This document shows positions 1 to 8,028 of a stretch of 64,000 nucleotides of DNA, one piece after another. This stretch comes from Methylomonas paludis. Lineage in GTDB: Bacteria; Pseudomonadota; Gammaproteobacteria; Methylococcales; Methylomonadaceae. Made by a program: the position numbers and the translations under genes. The notes beneath the pieces were generated by a model that saw only the letters and a program-made list of their open reading frames with translations, searched no databases and was not told where the DNA came from. The first letter of the stretch is position 1, and each line of letters starts with the position of its first letter. The stretch lies in contig NZ_CP073754.1 in assembly GCF_018734325.1 (NCBI RefSeq), positions 2,542,001-2,606,000 of the forward strand. Reading direction: 5' to 3'.

Positions 1-32
1 CCGATATCCCAGCCGATAATATATTTTTCCAT
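1..32 (-). CDS. mfnF: MfnF-like methanofuran biosynthesis protein, first codons only
   Basis: Only the first ten or so codons lie in the window. They read M-E-K-Y-I-I-G-W-D-I-G, which matches the start of the hydantoinase/oxoprolinase-like family that includes archaeal MfnF and its counterparts in bacterial H4MPT gene clusters, where the GWDIGG nucleotide-binding loop sits at the extreme N-terminus. The ATG is at 30-32, 7 bp past the stop of the upstream ligase gene, with a purine-rich AAAGAG ahead of it, so the two are very likely co-transcribed. In archaea MfnF couples the furan moiety to glutamyl-tyramine. Identification rests on a short stretch plus context. Confidence 0.6.
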   Translation of the reverse strand, partial: MEKYIIGWDI

Positions 33-39
33 GCGCTCT

Positions 40-1026
40 TTACAGATTGATATTGACGGATCGCTGACGGCTTAAGGCCATATCCGGATTATGCTGCAAT
101 AAAGCCAGTACCTGGGCGGCCGGATTAATAGCGGTAGCCTGATGAATACCGGCATACGACGTGGTTAGTCTGGGGTTGATTTCCAGCACTAACAGGCCAT
201 GCCGGCCAGTTTCAAGCAGGTCGATGCCGATGTACCCCCATAAATCAGGTATGGCAGCAGCTATCTGCGCCAGCAGCCTGGTATAGACTTGCTGATAGTC
301 ACTGGCAATATTGACCTGACAGGCTTGCAGTATAAACTGTTTTTGTTTGATTATGACCTGCTGACGGTTGACAGATAATAACCAGGCCTGACCGTTTTTG
401 AACAGGGCCGAAAGGCTAAGTGCAGCACCTTGCAGATAAGGCTGGATGATGTAGTTCTGATCGGCATACTGACGGCTTTGCGCAACCAAATCCAGCTGGG
501 TGTCTATTAGTGTTGCCCCCTGACAGCCCAAGCCATCCCGGGGCTTTATCACCACCGGAAGTGGCGGCAGTGCCGATACTGTATCGAACAATGCCGTGTC
601 TACAACAGGAATTCCGGCGGCAGCCAAACACTGATAAGTGGCGTATTTGTCGGCACACAGGTTTATGGCTGAGGGTGAAGACAGCAGCAGAATTTTCTGT
701 TGGGCCAGACATGATTCGGCCAAGCGGCTAAGCAAACCATCGCTTTCCGGGGCCACCGGCCACATTGCATCACATCGGGTGATCAGTTCCGGCAGGCATT
801 GCCACAGGGTCTGATCAGCCGTGATAGTGACGATTTCTGTTCGGGCCGGTAGCCATAAATCCCGGCAGCGGCTATCCAAGGGCAGTAGAATATCAATATC
901 GGTCAGATCGGCTAAATCATCCAGCAATGCCTGGAGCATGGCCCTACCCTCTCTGGCCAATGAGGCTGGCAGTTTCTGACCGGCCAAACCACCACCGCAG
1001 ATATATTCGAATACCAGGATTTTCAA
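40..1026 (-). CDS. ATP-grasp ligase, MfnD-like (methanofuran side chain)
   Basis: A 328-residue ATP-grasp protein starting M-K-I-L-V-F-E-Y with a GGG loop, the hallmark of archaeal MfnD (tyramine-glutamate ligase) and its methylotroph homologues. In the middle the ATP-grasp lysine/glycine segment reads VVIKPRDGLGCQG, and near the C-terminus the metal-binding element is LVLEINPRLTTSYAG. The family joins glutamate to tyramine, or tyrosine in the bacterial cofactor methylofuran; substrate here is inferred. The start codon is TTG (1024-1026), supported by a good AAAGGTG ribosome-binding site 7 nt upstream. It runs into the MfnF-like gene on the left and diverges from the HisA-like gene on the right. 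Confidence 0.75.
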   Translation of the reverse strand: MKILVFEYICGGGLAGQKLPASLAREGRAMLQALLDDLADLTDIDILLPLDSRCRDLWLPARTEIVTITADQTLWQCLPELITRCDAMWPVAPESDGLLSRLAESCLAQQKILLLSSPSAINLCADKYATYQCLAAAGIPVVDTALFDTVSALPPLPVVIKPRDGLGCQGATLIDTQLDLVAQSRQYADQNYIIQPYLQGAALSLSALFKNGQAWLLSVNRQQVIIKQKQFILQACQVNIASDYQQVYTRLLAQIAAAIPDLWGYIGIDLLETGRHGLLVLEINPRLTTSYAGIHQATAINPAAQVLALLQHNPDMALSRQRSVNINL

Positions 1027-1040
1027 GCTTTTACACCTTT

Positions 1041-1712
1041 ATGCAAATTATTCCAGTGATTGATTTAAAAGACGGTGTGGTGGTACATGCCGTACGCGGG
1101 GAACGCAGTCATTATCAGCCTATTCAGCATCATTCAAAATTATGCGCCGGTAGTACGCTAGCCGAAGTGATGGAAGGTTTTTTACAGTTATCTGCGTTTC
1201 AAACCTTTTATATCGCCGATTTGAATGCTATCAGCGGCCAGGGCCATCATCAGCCTTTAATTACTGAGTTGTTAAGCCAGTATCCCGGCATCGAATTCTG
1301 GGTGGATAACGGTAGTCAATTAAAGGGCCTGAACGTTGCTGATCCGGCTAATTATACAACGGTGATCGGCACTGAATCACAGCTATACGCACCTTTTAAA
1401 TGTACAGCAGATTTTATTTTGTCGCTGGATTACCAGCGTCAGCAGGCCAGCGGTCATGCAGGCTGGTTTGAGCAGGCGGAATTCTGGCCGGAACGACTGA
1501 TAGTGATGACTTTAAATCGGGTGGGCAGTCAGGACGGGCCGGATTTTGCCAAATTGGCGGAATTTACGGCGGCTTATCCGGAAAAACAGTTTATTGCTGC
1601 AGGTGGGGTACGCCACTACCAAGACTTGCAGGTTTTGGCTGGAAATGGGGTCAAGGCGGCTTTGCTGGCAACCGCTTTACATAGCGGTGCAATCACTCAA
1701 TTTGATTTTTAG
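1041..1712 (+). CDS. HisA-like TIM-barrel protein of the H4MPT cluster
   Basis: A 223-residue protein beginning MQIIPVIDLKDGVVVHAVRG, the N-terminal strand and loop of HisA/HisF-type isomerases, and carrying a C-terminal phosphate-binding element AAGGVRHYQDL. HisA-related proteins of unknown role recur in archaeal and methylotroph H4MPT/methanofuran clusters, so a role in cofactor synthesis is more likely than histidine synthesis; no other his gene is nearby. An open frame extends upstream to 927, but the family start is the ATG at 1041. No clear ribosome-binding site precedes it, because the 14 bp before the ATG hold the opposite gene's start and Shine-Dalgarno sequence. It ends just before a terminator. 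Confidence 0.7.
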   Translation: MQIIPVIDLKDGVVVHAVRGERSHYQPIQHHSKLCAGSTLAEVMEGFLQLSAFQTFYIADLNAISGQGHHQPLITELLSQYPGIEFWVDNGSQLKGLNVADPANYTTVIGTESQLYAPFKCTADFILSLDYQRQQASGHAGWFEQAEFWPERLIVMTLNRVGSQDGPDFAKLAEFTAAYPEKQFIAAGGVRHYQDLQVLAGNGVKAALLATALHSGAITQFDF

Positions 1713-1751
1713 CGGTACGGCTGAGCTGGCCTGTTGCTAAATGCCAGACAA

Positions 1752-1781
1752 AAAAATACCCCAGCATGCCGGGGTATTTTT
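1752..1781. terminator. Bidirectional intrinsic terminator
   Basis: A perfect 11-bp inverted repeat (AAAAATACCCC at 1752-1762 and GGGGTATTTTT at 1771-1781) with an 8-nt loop. The A-run on one side and the T-run on the other give a U-tract in both directions. It lies between the converging HisA-like gene and fae and probably ends both transcripts. Confidence 0.9.
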
Positions 1782-1803
1782 AACATCCTTAACTACTAAC
1801 GAA

Positions 1804-2319
1804 TTAAACGTTGTTAGGAGCAAATGGGTGTTTAGCGGTACCTTTAGCTGCCAATACTTCTTTAGCAGTTGGGGTGCCAGCAACAGCGCGAGCAAGTGCT
1901 TCTCTGGTTGCTTTGTAGTTGAATTCTTCGATTTTTGCATCGTCTTCAGCCAACCAGTGGATGAAAACACCAACAGAAATGAACAAGTCATCAGCTTCTT
2001 CGACAGGGATAGTACCGTCTTCTACAGAATCAGCTACCGCTTGGGCAACAGCACGTTGTGCTGGGCCAAACATTTGAACTGCTTGTTTTGCACCTTTGAT
2101 GGTAACTTTGTTGAACAGGATGGTTGCAGGTTTAACCAACAGGTTAGGAGCAACAACAGCCAACAGAGTTGAGAAACCGTCTTTATTGTTGGTCAGCGCG
2201 TTTGCAAATGCTGATTCAGCAGCAGAACCGCGTGGGCCAATGATTAAATCGATGTGTGCAATTTCGTTACCGTCGCCAACTAAAGATTCGCCTACGCGTA
2301 AGTTTGTAATTTTTGCCAT
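1804..2319 (-). CDS. fae: Formaldehyde-activating enzyme
   Basis: Fae condenses formaldehyde with tetrahydromethanopterin to give methylene-H4MPT, the entry of the H4MPT-linked oxidation pathway in methylotrophs. The 171-residue product has the family length and the characteristic start [17 protein letters not shown], followed by the conserved [15 protein letters not shown] segment that includes the catalytic histidine, and the VFIHWLA motif near residue 120. The ATG at 2317-2319 has a strong AAGGGG ribosome-binding site, fitting a highly expressed enzyme. It is the last gene of the leftward H4MPT run but is separated from its neighbour by 84 bp, enough for its own promoter. The gene ends at the shared terminator. 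Confidence 0.97.
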   Translation of the reverse strand: MAKITNLRVGESLVGDGNEIAHIDLIIGPRGSAAESAFANALTNNKDGFSTLLAVVAPNLLVKPATILFNKVTIKGAKQAVQMFGPAQRAVAQAVADSVEDGTIPVEEADDLFISVGVFIHWLAEDDAKIEEFNYKATREALARAVAGTPTAKEVLAAKGTAKHPFAPNNV

Positions 2320-2355
2320 GTTAAATGTATCCCCTTAAAGATGATTGAATCAAGT

Positions 2356-2376
2356 ATGAGATAGGTCATGTCTCAT
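2356..2376. promoter_or_regulatory. Inverted repeat upstream of fae
   Basis: A 6-bp perfect inverted repeat, ATGAGA at 2356-2361 and TCTCAT at 2371-2376, lies about 37 bp upstream of the fae start in the 84-bp gap after the citG-like gene. Its place would suit an operator or a leader hairpin for separate control of fae. This is inference from position only; no recognised regulator site matches. Confidence 0.25.
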
Positions 2377-2403
2377 CATTGAATTTTGCGAAAATCCGTC
2401 CCT

Positions 2404-3273
2404 CTATGGCGGAGCGGTATTGATTGTATCCAGAGACTCCCTCAGAGATACCGCCAATACTGTCGCTACCGTCATGTCAGCAGTTGTCCCCGGATTGATT
2501 TTTTTGGCTTTCAAAGCCTTGTCTATACTTTTCAGTTTTGACCAGACTTGCTCAAGCTTATGTGCCTGTCTTATATCATCACAGAGTGGCAATATTTGCG
2601 ACTGCACCCAATCGGTATACTGCTTTCCATATTTTCGCTCAATATGACTATCGGGAAACCGAGCCAGCATTTCACAATAGACAGCCAATGCAGCCCAGCC
2701 CGAATCATCAGACAAAACGAAAGCACGATTATACTCTAAAATTGAAAATTCAAAAATATCTTTATATTTATAGGCGTATTGGTAAGCAATTCTATCCCGG
2801 TCGCCGGCAAGCGCCATTGCTTGTCTTAAATCAACTTCGGCAGCCTGATTGACATCCTGCCGGGCTGCCTCTCCCAAACCACCAGGCGCCGCCAGGCGTA
2901 TGGCCTTAAATACCCATTCGGCATCGGTGATACTGGTGTTATCCAATACCTCGCTTAAGGCCTGCTGTAAGCTTTGCCCAGGCCGGCACAAGTAAGCAGC
3001 CTGGAGTAAAGGCGCACATAACAGCACGATGCCCAGATTGGTATTACAAGCCACTGCTGCGCGGGTAGCTTTAACTGCGTAATAGATTTTTTCACCCAGA
3101 CTGTATTCAGGCCTGGTGATGGGCTCGGCACTGACCTCTGCACTGGTTCTGAAATCGGCGACAGTCATGTCGTGGCCGGCACTATAGATACTGACATTGC
3201 CGGGTTTAAAGGCTTGCAGTTCGATTTCGCAAGCCTGCCGGTAAGCTTCGGCCAATTGTGTCTGAGTCAGCAT
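2404..3273 (-). CDS. CitG-like triphosphoribosyl-dephospho-CoA synthase family protein
   Basis: A 289-residue all-helical protein of the CitG/MdcB family. The N-terminus has the family motif A-x-x-x-E-x-x-A-F-K-P-G-N-V-S (about residues 14-27), then N-T-N-L-G-I-V-L-L-C-A-P-L near residue 78 and P-G-G-L-G near residue 130, all parts of the ATP-phosphoribosyl transferring fold. No citrate or malonate decarboxylase genes are near, so the classical role is unlikely. A member of this family is a regular component of methylotroph and archaeal C1 clusters, probably in H4MPT or methanofuran synthesis, with unknown reaction. Its start overlaps the stop of the MptN-like gene by 7 bp, implying translational coupling. 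Confidence 0.75.
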   Translation of the reverse strand: MLTQTQLAEAYRQACEIELQAFKPGNVSIYSAGHDMTVADFRTSAEVSAEPITRPEYSLGEKIYYAVKATRAAVACNTNLGIVLLCAPLLQAAYLCRPGQSLQQALSEVLDNTSITDAEWVFKAIRLAAPGGLGEAARQDVNQAAEVDLRQAMALAGDRDRIAYQYAYKYKDIFEFSILEYNRAFVLSDDSGWAALAVYCEMLARFPDSHIERKYGKQYTDWVQSQILPLCDDIRQAHKLEQVWSKLKSIDKALKAKKINPGTTADMTVATVLAVSLRESLDTINTAPP

Positions 3274-4163
3274 GACGGCTGCATGAGTCTGTCCAGCAAG
3301 TCATTGACCAAACTGGCGGCTATATCAATTTGGCACACGCTTTGTAAGCCTTTCCAGGCCGGCACACTGTTAACTTCAATAATCTGATAGCGGCCTGCGG
3401 CATCGCGAATAATATCAACCCCGGCATAATCCATTTGCAGGGCGGCGGTAGCCTGTATGGCTAATTCGCTGATTTCATTATCCAGGATGATGGTTTCACA
3501 AGAGGCGCCGCGTGCCACATTGTTCAGCCAGGAAATGCCACGCCTGCGCATGGCTGCAACTGCATGACCGTTGATAACAAATACCCGCACATCAGAATAA
3601 CCATCACCATCACATTCAATAAAACGTTGCAGATAATAGATACCGTGACTACTGGTCAGCCAGAGTAAATCGGTGGATTTTTCAATGCGGCGAATGCCCT
3701 CGCCTTGTGAACCGAACAAGGGTTTGCTGATCAGATAATGCCCGGCAGCCAATTCCTGTCCGGCAATGGCTAATGCCTGCTCCCGGTCACGCAATACCCA
3801 GGTTTGCGGCGTTGGTAAGCCATTGTGCTGTAATAGAAAACTGGTCATGCCCTTATCCACGCTGAGTTCTATGGCCCGGCCATGATTATAGACCGGAATG
3901 CCCAGCATTTTCAGGGTATGGAGTATATCCAGATAAAACACCACTTCTTCCAATGAGCCGCCGGGCACACCGCGCACGAATACCGCATTCGGCAGGCGGT
4001 CGGCAAAACCGGGCAAATAAACCGGCAGACAGGCGTTATCCAACTGCAAACGGCATTCGGTTAAGGAGACATAGCTGGCATGATGACCTCGCGCGGCAAA
4101 GGCCAAGCATAATTGCTTGCCATGCCAGCCGGGATCGTCGGTAAAAATGGCAATATGTGACAA
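3267..4163 (-). CDS. RimK/MptN-like ATP-grasp glutamate ligase
   Basis: A 298-residue ATP-grasp ligase of the RimK subfamily, related to archaeal MptN (tetrahydromethanopterin:alpha-L-glutamate ligase). Visible elements: the hinge Y-N-H-G-R-A-I-E-L-S-V-D-K near residue 90-105 (typical N-x-x-x-A-I-x-x-x-x-D-K), a lysine in ISKPLFGSQGEGI, the R-V-F-V-I-N-G strand, and the metal/active-site strand QIIEVNSVPAWKGLQ at the C-terminus. It probably adds an amino acid to an H4MPT-type pterin; the exact acceptor is inferred. The annotated start is TTG (4161-4163) with only a weak ribosome-binding site. It lies 80 bp downstream of mch and overlaps the CitG-like gene. Confidence 0.75.
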   Translation of the reverse strand: MSHIAIFTDDPGWHGKQLCLAFAARGHHASYVSLTECRLQLDNACLPVYLPGFADRLPNAVFVRGVPGGSLEEVVFYLDILHTLKMLGIPVYNHGRAIELSVDKGMTSFLLQHNGLPTPQTWVLRDREQALAIAGQELAAGHYLISKPLFGSQGEGIRRIEKSTDLLWLTSSHGIYYLQRFIECDGDGYSDVRVFVINGHAVAAMRRRGISWLNNVARGASCETIILDNEISELAIQATAALQMDYAGVDIIRDAAGRYQIIEVNSVPAWKGLQSVCQIDIAASLVNDLLDRLMQPSC

Positions 4164-4243
4164 GGGATTCTGCTAATTAAAAGCTGTATGACACCAAGCC
4201 GCCCGGATAGACCCGGACAGCTTGAGTAAGACGATGGGAGGAT

Positions 4244-5227
4244 TTAAAGACCGAAAGACTTATCCAGCAATTGATTATCCAGTTTGCCGGCTCGATAGCT
4301 TTTGCCGGAATCAACCGCAGTGACAATCACACTGGCCGGACTAAACAACATGGCGTCGACTTTGAAAAAGTCGTATTCATAGGCTTTAAAGATTTCCGCA
4401 AACGGTTTACCGTAATCTTTTGAGGTTGAACTGGGTAAGGTATTGGCCAGTTGTTCGGCTTCGGCATCACTGCCTTTGACAAACAAATGCACTTGACCGG
4501 CAAACAGGATGGCATCATTGGTGCGACCCATGGCTTTGACAAAATTCGGGTGTGGCGGACAAATAGGCGCACTGCCGGAACCGTCAATGATGTTTTCCAG
4601 TGGGAAATGCAAAGCATGGGCTTTATGTAAAGCCACTTCCAGTACTCGGCCAACCACTTGTACACCACCGGCCAAGCTGCTGGTAGGCGTTACAATAATG
4701 GTCAATTTATCCGCTGTCACTCCACAGGCTGTTGCCACTTTTTCTACAATTTCCAGCGGCGGCACAGCATCGTTTTCGATCACCAGCGCGGTTTGCGCAG
4801 CGCTATCGCGGTAATCAAGTTCTTTGTATAACTCTTCTACCGGCTCCACAAGACCTTCTCTCAGCTTGGTAGCCAGCGCTCGGGCCGGGCCGGAACCCAG
4901 GGCATAATATTTACCGTGCGACAAACTCCAACCGGCATATTGGCTGCCCAGACAGGACAGGACCGGATTACTGGTATGCACATTAATCGTTAGCGGCCAG
5001 TTTTGGGTGTAACTACTTTGCGAAATTGCGGCAGTACCCAGGCCGCCCATACAGATCTCGGTAATGATACGTCCGGCTTCCAGGCCGCCCGGTACCGTGA
5101 TGCCGGCATCGATAATGGTGGCGCCATTTTCCAGTTTTGTGACAGCCAGTCTCAGCTTATCGGCATGATCCAGCAAATATTGCACCAGAGGTTGGGTAAG
5201 TTGATTGACACTAGCCTGATATTCCAT
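4244..5227 (-). CDS. mch: Methenyltetrahydromethanopterin cyclohydrolase
   Basis: Mch interconverts methenyl-H4MPT and formyl-H4MPT, the step after the methylene-H4MPT dehydrogenase in formaldehyde oxidation. The 327-residue product matches the family length and shows conserved blocks: [20 protein letters not shown] near residue 43, [20 protein letters not shown] near residue 83, GSGPARALA near 112, and [12 protein letters not shown] in the middle. The ATG at 5225-5227 lies 4 bp after the stop of the upstream ATP-grasp gene, so both are in one operon. No methylene-H4MPT dehydrogenase (mtdB) is in the window. Confidence 0.97.
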   Translation of the reverse strand: MEYQASVNQLTQPLVQYLLDHADKLRLAVTKLENGATIIDAGITVPGGLEAGRIITEICMGGLGTAAISQSSYTQNWPLTINVHTSNPVLSCLGSQYAGWSLSHGKYYALGSGPARALATKLREGLVEPVEELYKELDYRDSAAQTALVIENDAVPPLEIVEKVATACGVTADKLTIIVTPTSSLAGGVQVVGRVLEVALHKAHALHFPLENIIDGSGSAPICPPHPNFVKAMGRTNDAILFAGQVHLFVKGSDAEAEQLANTLPSSTSKDYGKPFAEIFKAYEYDFFKVDAMLFSPASVIVTAVDSGKSYRAGKLDNQLLDKSFGL

Positions 5228-5231
5228 GATT

Positions 5232-6332
5232 TTAACGACCTGTATTTAAAAGATTTTCTATGATTTTTTGCTGCTGGCGCAGGCGTGACTGTGCCTGGCG
5301 GGTAGTTTCTCCGCTGGCAATGATACTGCATATGGGCTGCCCCTTGCCAATAATTGCGCCGGATGCGGGCAGATCGTGCGTCCAGGCTGGCCAATGCAGA
5401 TTATGGGGTATCTGCACAGTTTGCCGGGCGTAAATAATCTGATAGGCCTTTGGCGTAAAATTAGCTGTAAGCTCAATCAAAGTGCCGTGCAAACAGGCTT
5501 GTACATGCCAGTTAAATATCTGTGGATCATAAAGTTGGGCGCTGGCCGGTATTCTGGGATTTATCTCCAGCACATAACATTGCCGATTCATCTGAATAAA
5601 ATCCAGACTGCCCAGGCCTTGCAAGGGATAGATAGTCAATAATCTGGTCAGGCTGTTTAGTAATTGCCGGTATTGACTGTCCGGCAAATGGCCGCCGTTG
5701 GCAATGCCGGCAAACAAAAAGTCCTCCCCGGCTACGCTTTGGCACCATTGCCGATTAAGCCCCAATGGCCGAAATTGGCCTGCTGCGGCAATAAAGCTCA
5801 AAGACATGGGCTTACCGGGTAAATAACGTTGCCAATAGCCCTGCTCTGCCGGCAAATCTACGGCTGAATCTGTACGGCGAATACCGACTCCACCCTGACC
5901 GTACCTGGGTTTAAACAACCAGTTTTGTCCGGCCGGCGCCGAAAATCGGCAAGGCGAATGCGGAATTTGCAAATCCGCTAACTGCCGGGAAAATGTTGCT
6001 TTATCCTGTAACGCAGTGAATACGGCGGCGTTATTACCCAATACCCGCCAGTGTTGTTCCAGATAGGCCAGACTCAGCGGATGCTGTTCAAAACCACTGC
6101 CATAAATCAGATAGGCACATTGATGTTCGGCCCTCAGCTTTGCCAATGCCGGTTGTAAATCCGCCAGCGCCAAGCTGTCTACCTGGATACTGGCCAGTGC
6201 CAGTTGCCGGGTATCCTGATCAGCAAAACAATCGATCACCACAGCGCTATAGCCGGCCTGGACAGCCAGTTGCACCAGCATGCGCGCCGATTGGGCAATC
6301 AGCAATAGTTTGGGCGGATTTGCAATAAACAA
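5232..6332 (-). CDS. ATP-grasp protein of the H4MPT cluster
   Basis: A 366-residue ATP-grasp protein, the first gene of the leftward mch-fae run. The N-terminal pre-ATP-grasp strand reads [16 protein letters not shown], the ATP-binding lysine and glycine loop are in [15 protein letters not shown] near residue 140-155, and the metal-binding strand is [17 protein letters not shown] near residue 260. Proteins of this type accompany mch and fae in methylotrophs and are thought to act in H4MPT or methanofuran synthesis, with no defined substrate that I can assign. The start is a TTG (6330-6332) without a convincing ribosome-binding site, so the N-terminus is uncertain. No ATG lies nearby in frame before residue 18. 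Confidence 0.65.
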   Translation of the reverse strand: MFIANPPKLLLIAQSARMLVQLAVQAGYSAVVIDCFADQDTRQLALASIQVDSLALADLQPALAKLRAEHQCAYLIYGSGFEQHPLSLAYLEQHWRVLGNNAAVFTALQDKATFSRQLADLQIPHSPCRFSAPAGQNWLFKPRYGQGGVGIRRTDSAVDLPAEQGYWQRYLPGKPMSLSFIAAAGQFRPLGLNRQWCQSVAGEDFLFAGIANGGHLPDSQYRQLLNSLTRLLTIYPLQGLGSLDFIQMNRQCYVLEINPRIPASAQLYDPQIFNWHVQACLHGTLIELTANFTPKAYQIIYARQTVQIPHNLHWPAWTHDLPASGAIIGKGQPICSIIASGETTRQAQSRLRQQQKIIENLLNTGR

Positions 6333-6506
6333 GTTTTGATGGCGATTAGTGGCTGAAACGACTCTATAACAGGCCGCAGCTGATTTTGGGCTATTATAGG
6401 GCCAAGCACACTACGTGATGCTGCTGACTGTCGACTGACCTTACCTGGTTTTACCCTGCGTAGCTGACTCTCTGTGGCGATTTTAACCCGGCAACCTGCT
6501 CAATTC

Positions 6507-7874
6507 ATGGCTAAAAAATCGAAAATTGCCTTTGTCTGCAGCGAATGCGGCGCAGACTATCCCGGCTGGTCCGGGCAATGCAATCAATGCGGAGCCTGGA
6601 ACAGTATTAAGGAACTGCGCCTGGCTAGCGCCAAATCAGGTCGCGACACCAGCGGTTATGCCGGTCTGCGTAGTGAAGTGCATGTATTGGCGGATGTCAA
6701 TCTAACCCGGACGGAGCGCATTTCCACGGGTTTGAGTGAATTTGACCGGGTATTGGGCGGCGGTATTGTCAAAGGCAGTGTTGTATTGATCGGCGGTGCA
6801 CCCGGCGCCGGCAAAAGTACTATTTTACTGCAAGCCATTGCCCATATCGCCCAACATCAGGCGGTACTGTATGTGTCCGGCGAAGAATCGCTGCAACAAA
6901 TTGCCGAACGCGCCCAAAGGCTGGGTTTGCCAACCGCCGGCATCAAAATGCTGGCGGAAACTTCAGTCCAGCACATCTGCAGCATTCTGGATGAAGAACA
7001 GCCTCAGGTGGTGATTATTGACTCGATACAGGTGATGTACACTGCCGACAGTGAATCGGCACCCGGCTCGGTGTCACAGGTGCGGGAATCTGCCAGTTAT
7101 CTGACCCAGTATGCCAAACGCAGCGGCGTGTCGTTTTTTTTGGTGGGCCATGTCACTAAAGATCAGTCTTTGGCCGGGCCTATGACCCTGAGCCATATCG
7201 TTGATGCCCAAGTGGTGTTGTCATCAACCGATGATGCCCGTTTCCGGGTGCTGCGCGCCGACAAGAACCGCTTCGGCAGCGTGGGTGAGCTGGGCTTTTT
7301 TGCTATGGAAAGTACCGGTTTGAAAGAGGTGAAAAATCCTTCCGCCATGTTTTTATCCCGCGCGGAAAAGCCTGCGCCCGGCAGTGTCGTCACGGTGCTG
7401 TGGGAAGGCACCCGGCCCTTGCTGGTGGAAATTCAGGCATTGGTCACCGAAAGTCAGTATGGTAATCCGCGGCGTCTGGCGGTAGGCCTGGATCAAAACC
7501 GGCTGGCCATGCTGTTGGCCGTGCTGTCGCGGCATGGCGGCATTTTTACCGGCACCGATGAAATTTATACCAATGTGGTTGGCGGCATTAAAGTCAGTGA
7601 AACCAGTAGCGATCTGGCCATTGTTATCGGGGTGGTATCCAGCCTGCGTGACCGCATTGTTCCTTACGACACGGTGTTTTTTGGTGAGCTGGGCTTGAAC
7701 GGTGAAATTCGCCCGGTTGCCAATGGCCACGCCCGCTTGAACGAAGCAGCCAAACATGGCTTTAAACGCGCGGTTATTCCTAAAAGTAATAAACCAAAAG
7801 ATGTCATTAAGGATTTACGGGTATATCCGGTCACAAATATTCAGGAAGCCCTGGCAGTGCTGGAAGAGTTGTAA
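6507..7874 (+). CDS. radA: DNA repair protein RadA (Sms)
   Basis: RadA is a RecA-like branch-migration ATPase used in recombinational repair. Counted from the ATG at 6507 the product has 455 residues, starting MAKKSKIAFVCSECG. A four-cysteine zinc finger (C-x2-C and C-x2-C, residues about 11-31) precedes the Walker A motif GGAPGAGKST, the RadA-specific DKNRFGSVGELGFF motif, and a C-terminal Lon-protease-like fold lacking an active serine. A GTG start at 6474 would add 11 residues, but all family members begin at the MAKK-type methionine. It stands alone and is divergent from the H4MPT run. Confidence 0.95.
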   Translation: MAKKSKIAFVCSECGADYPGWSGQCNQCGAWNSIKELRLASAKSGRDTSGYAGLRSEVHVLADVNLTRTERISTGLSEFDRVLGGGIVKGSVVLIGGAPGAGKSTILLQAIAHIAQHQAVLYVSGEESLQQIAERAQRLGLPTAGIKMLAETSVQHICSILDEEQPQVVIIDSIQVMYTADSESAPGSVSQVRESASYLTQYAKRSGVSFFLVGHVTKDQSLAGPMTLSHIVDAQVVLSSTDDARFRVLRADKNRFGSVGELGFFAMESTGLKEVKNPSAMFLSRAEKPAPGSVVTVLWEGTRPLLVEIQALVTESQYGNPRRLAVGLDQNRLAMLLAVLSRHGGIFTGTDEIYTNVVGGIKVSETSSDLAIVIGVVSSLRDRIVPYDTVFFGELGLNGEIRPVANGHARLNEAAKHGFKRAVIPKSNKPKDVIKDLRVYPVTNIQEALAVLEEL

Positions 7875-8028
7875 GGCCGCAATTTCGCTTATACCGGTGC
7901 TTGAATGGCTGGACAATGCTGAAAACAGCTATAACAAGCTAAATCAGCCCACCTGATAACAAAATCCGCTCATCATTTGCCTAAAACAGGTTAGGATGTA
8001 GGCGATTGTCATTTTTAAAGCCTGAATT

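Noticed and set aside
1741-2172. 143-codon open frame on the plus strand
   Set aside because: It runs through the bidirectional terminator and antisense to fae, with biased composition rich in Ser, Phe and Cys.
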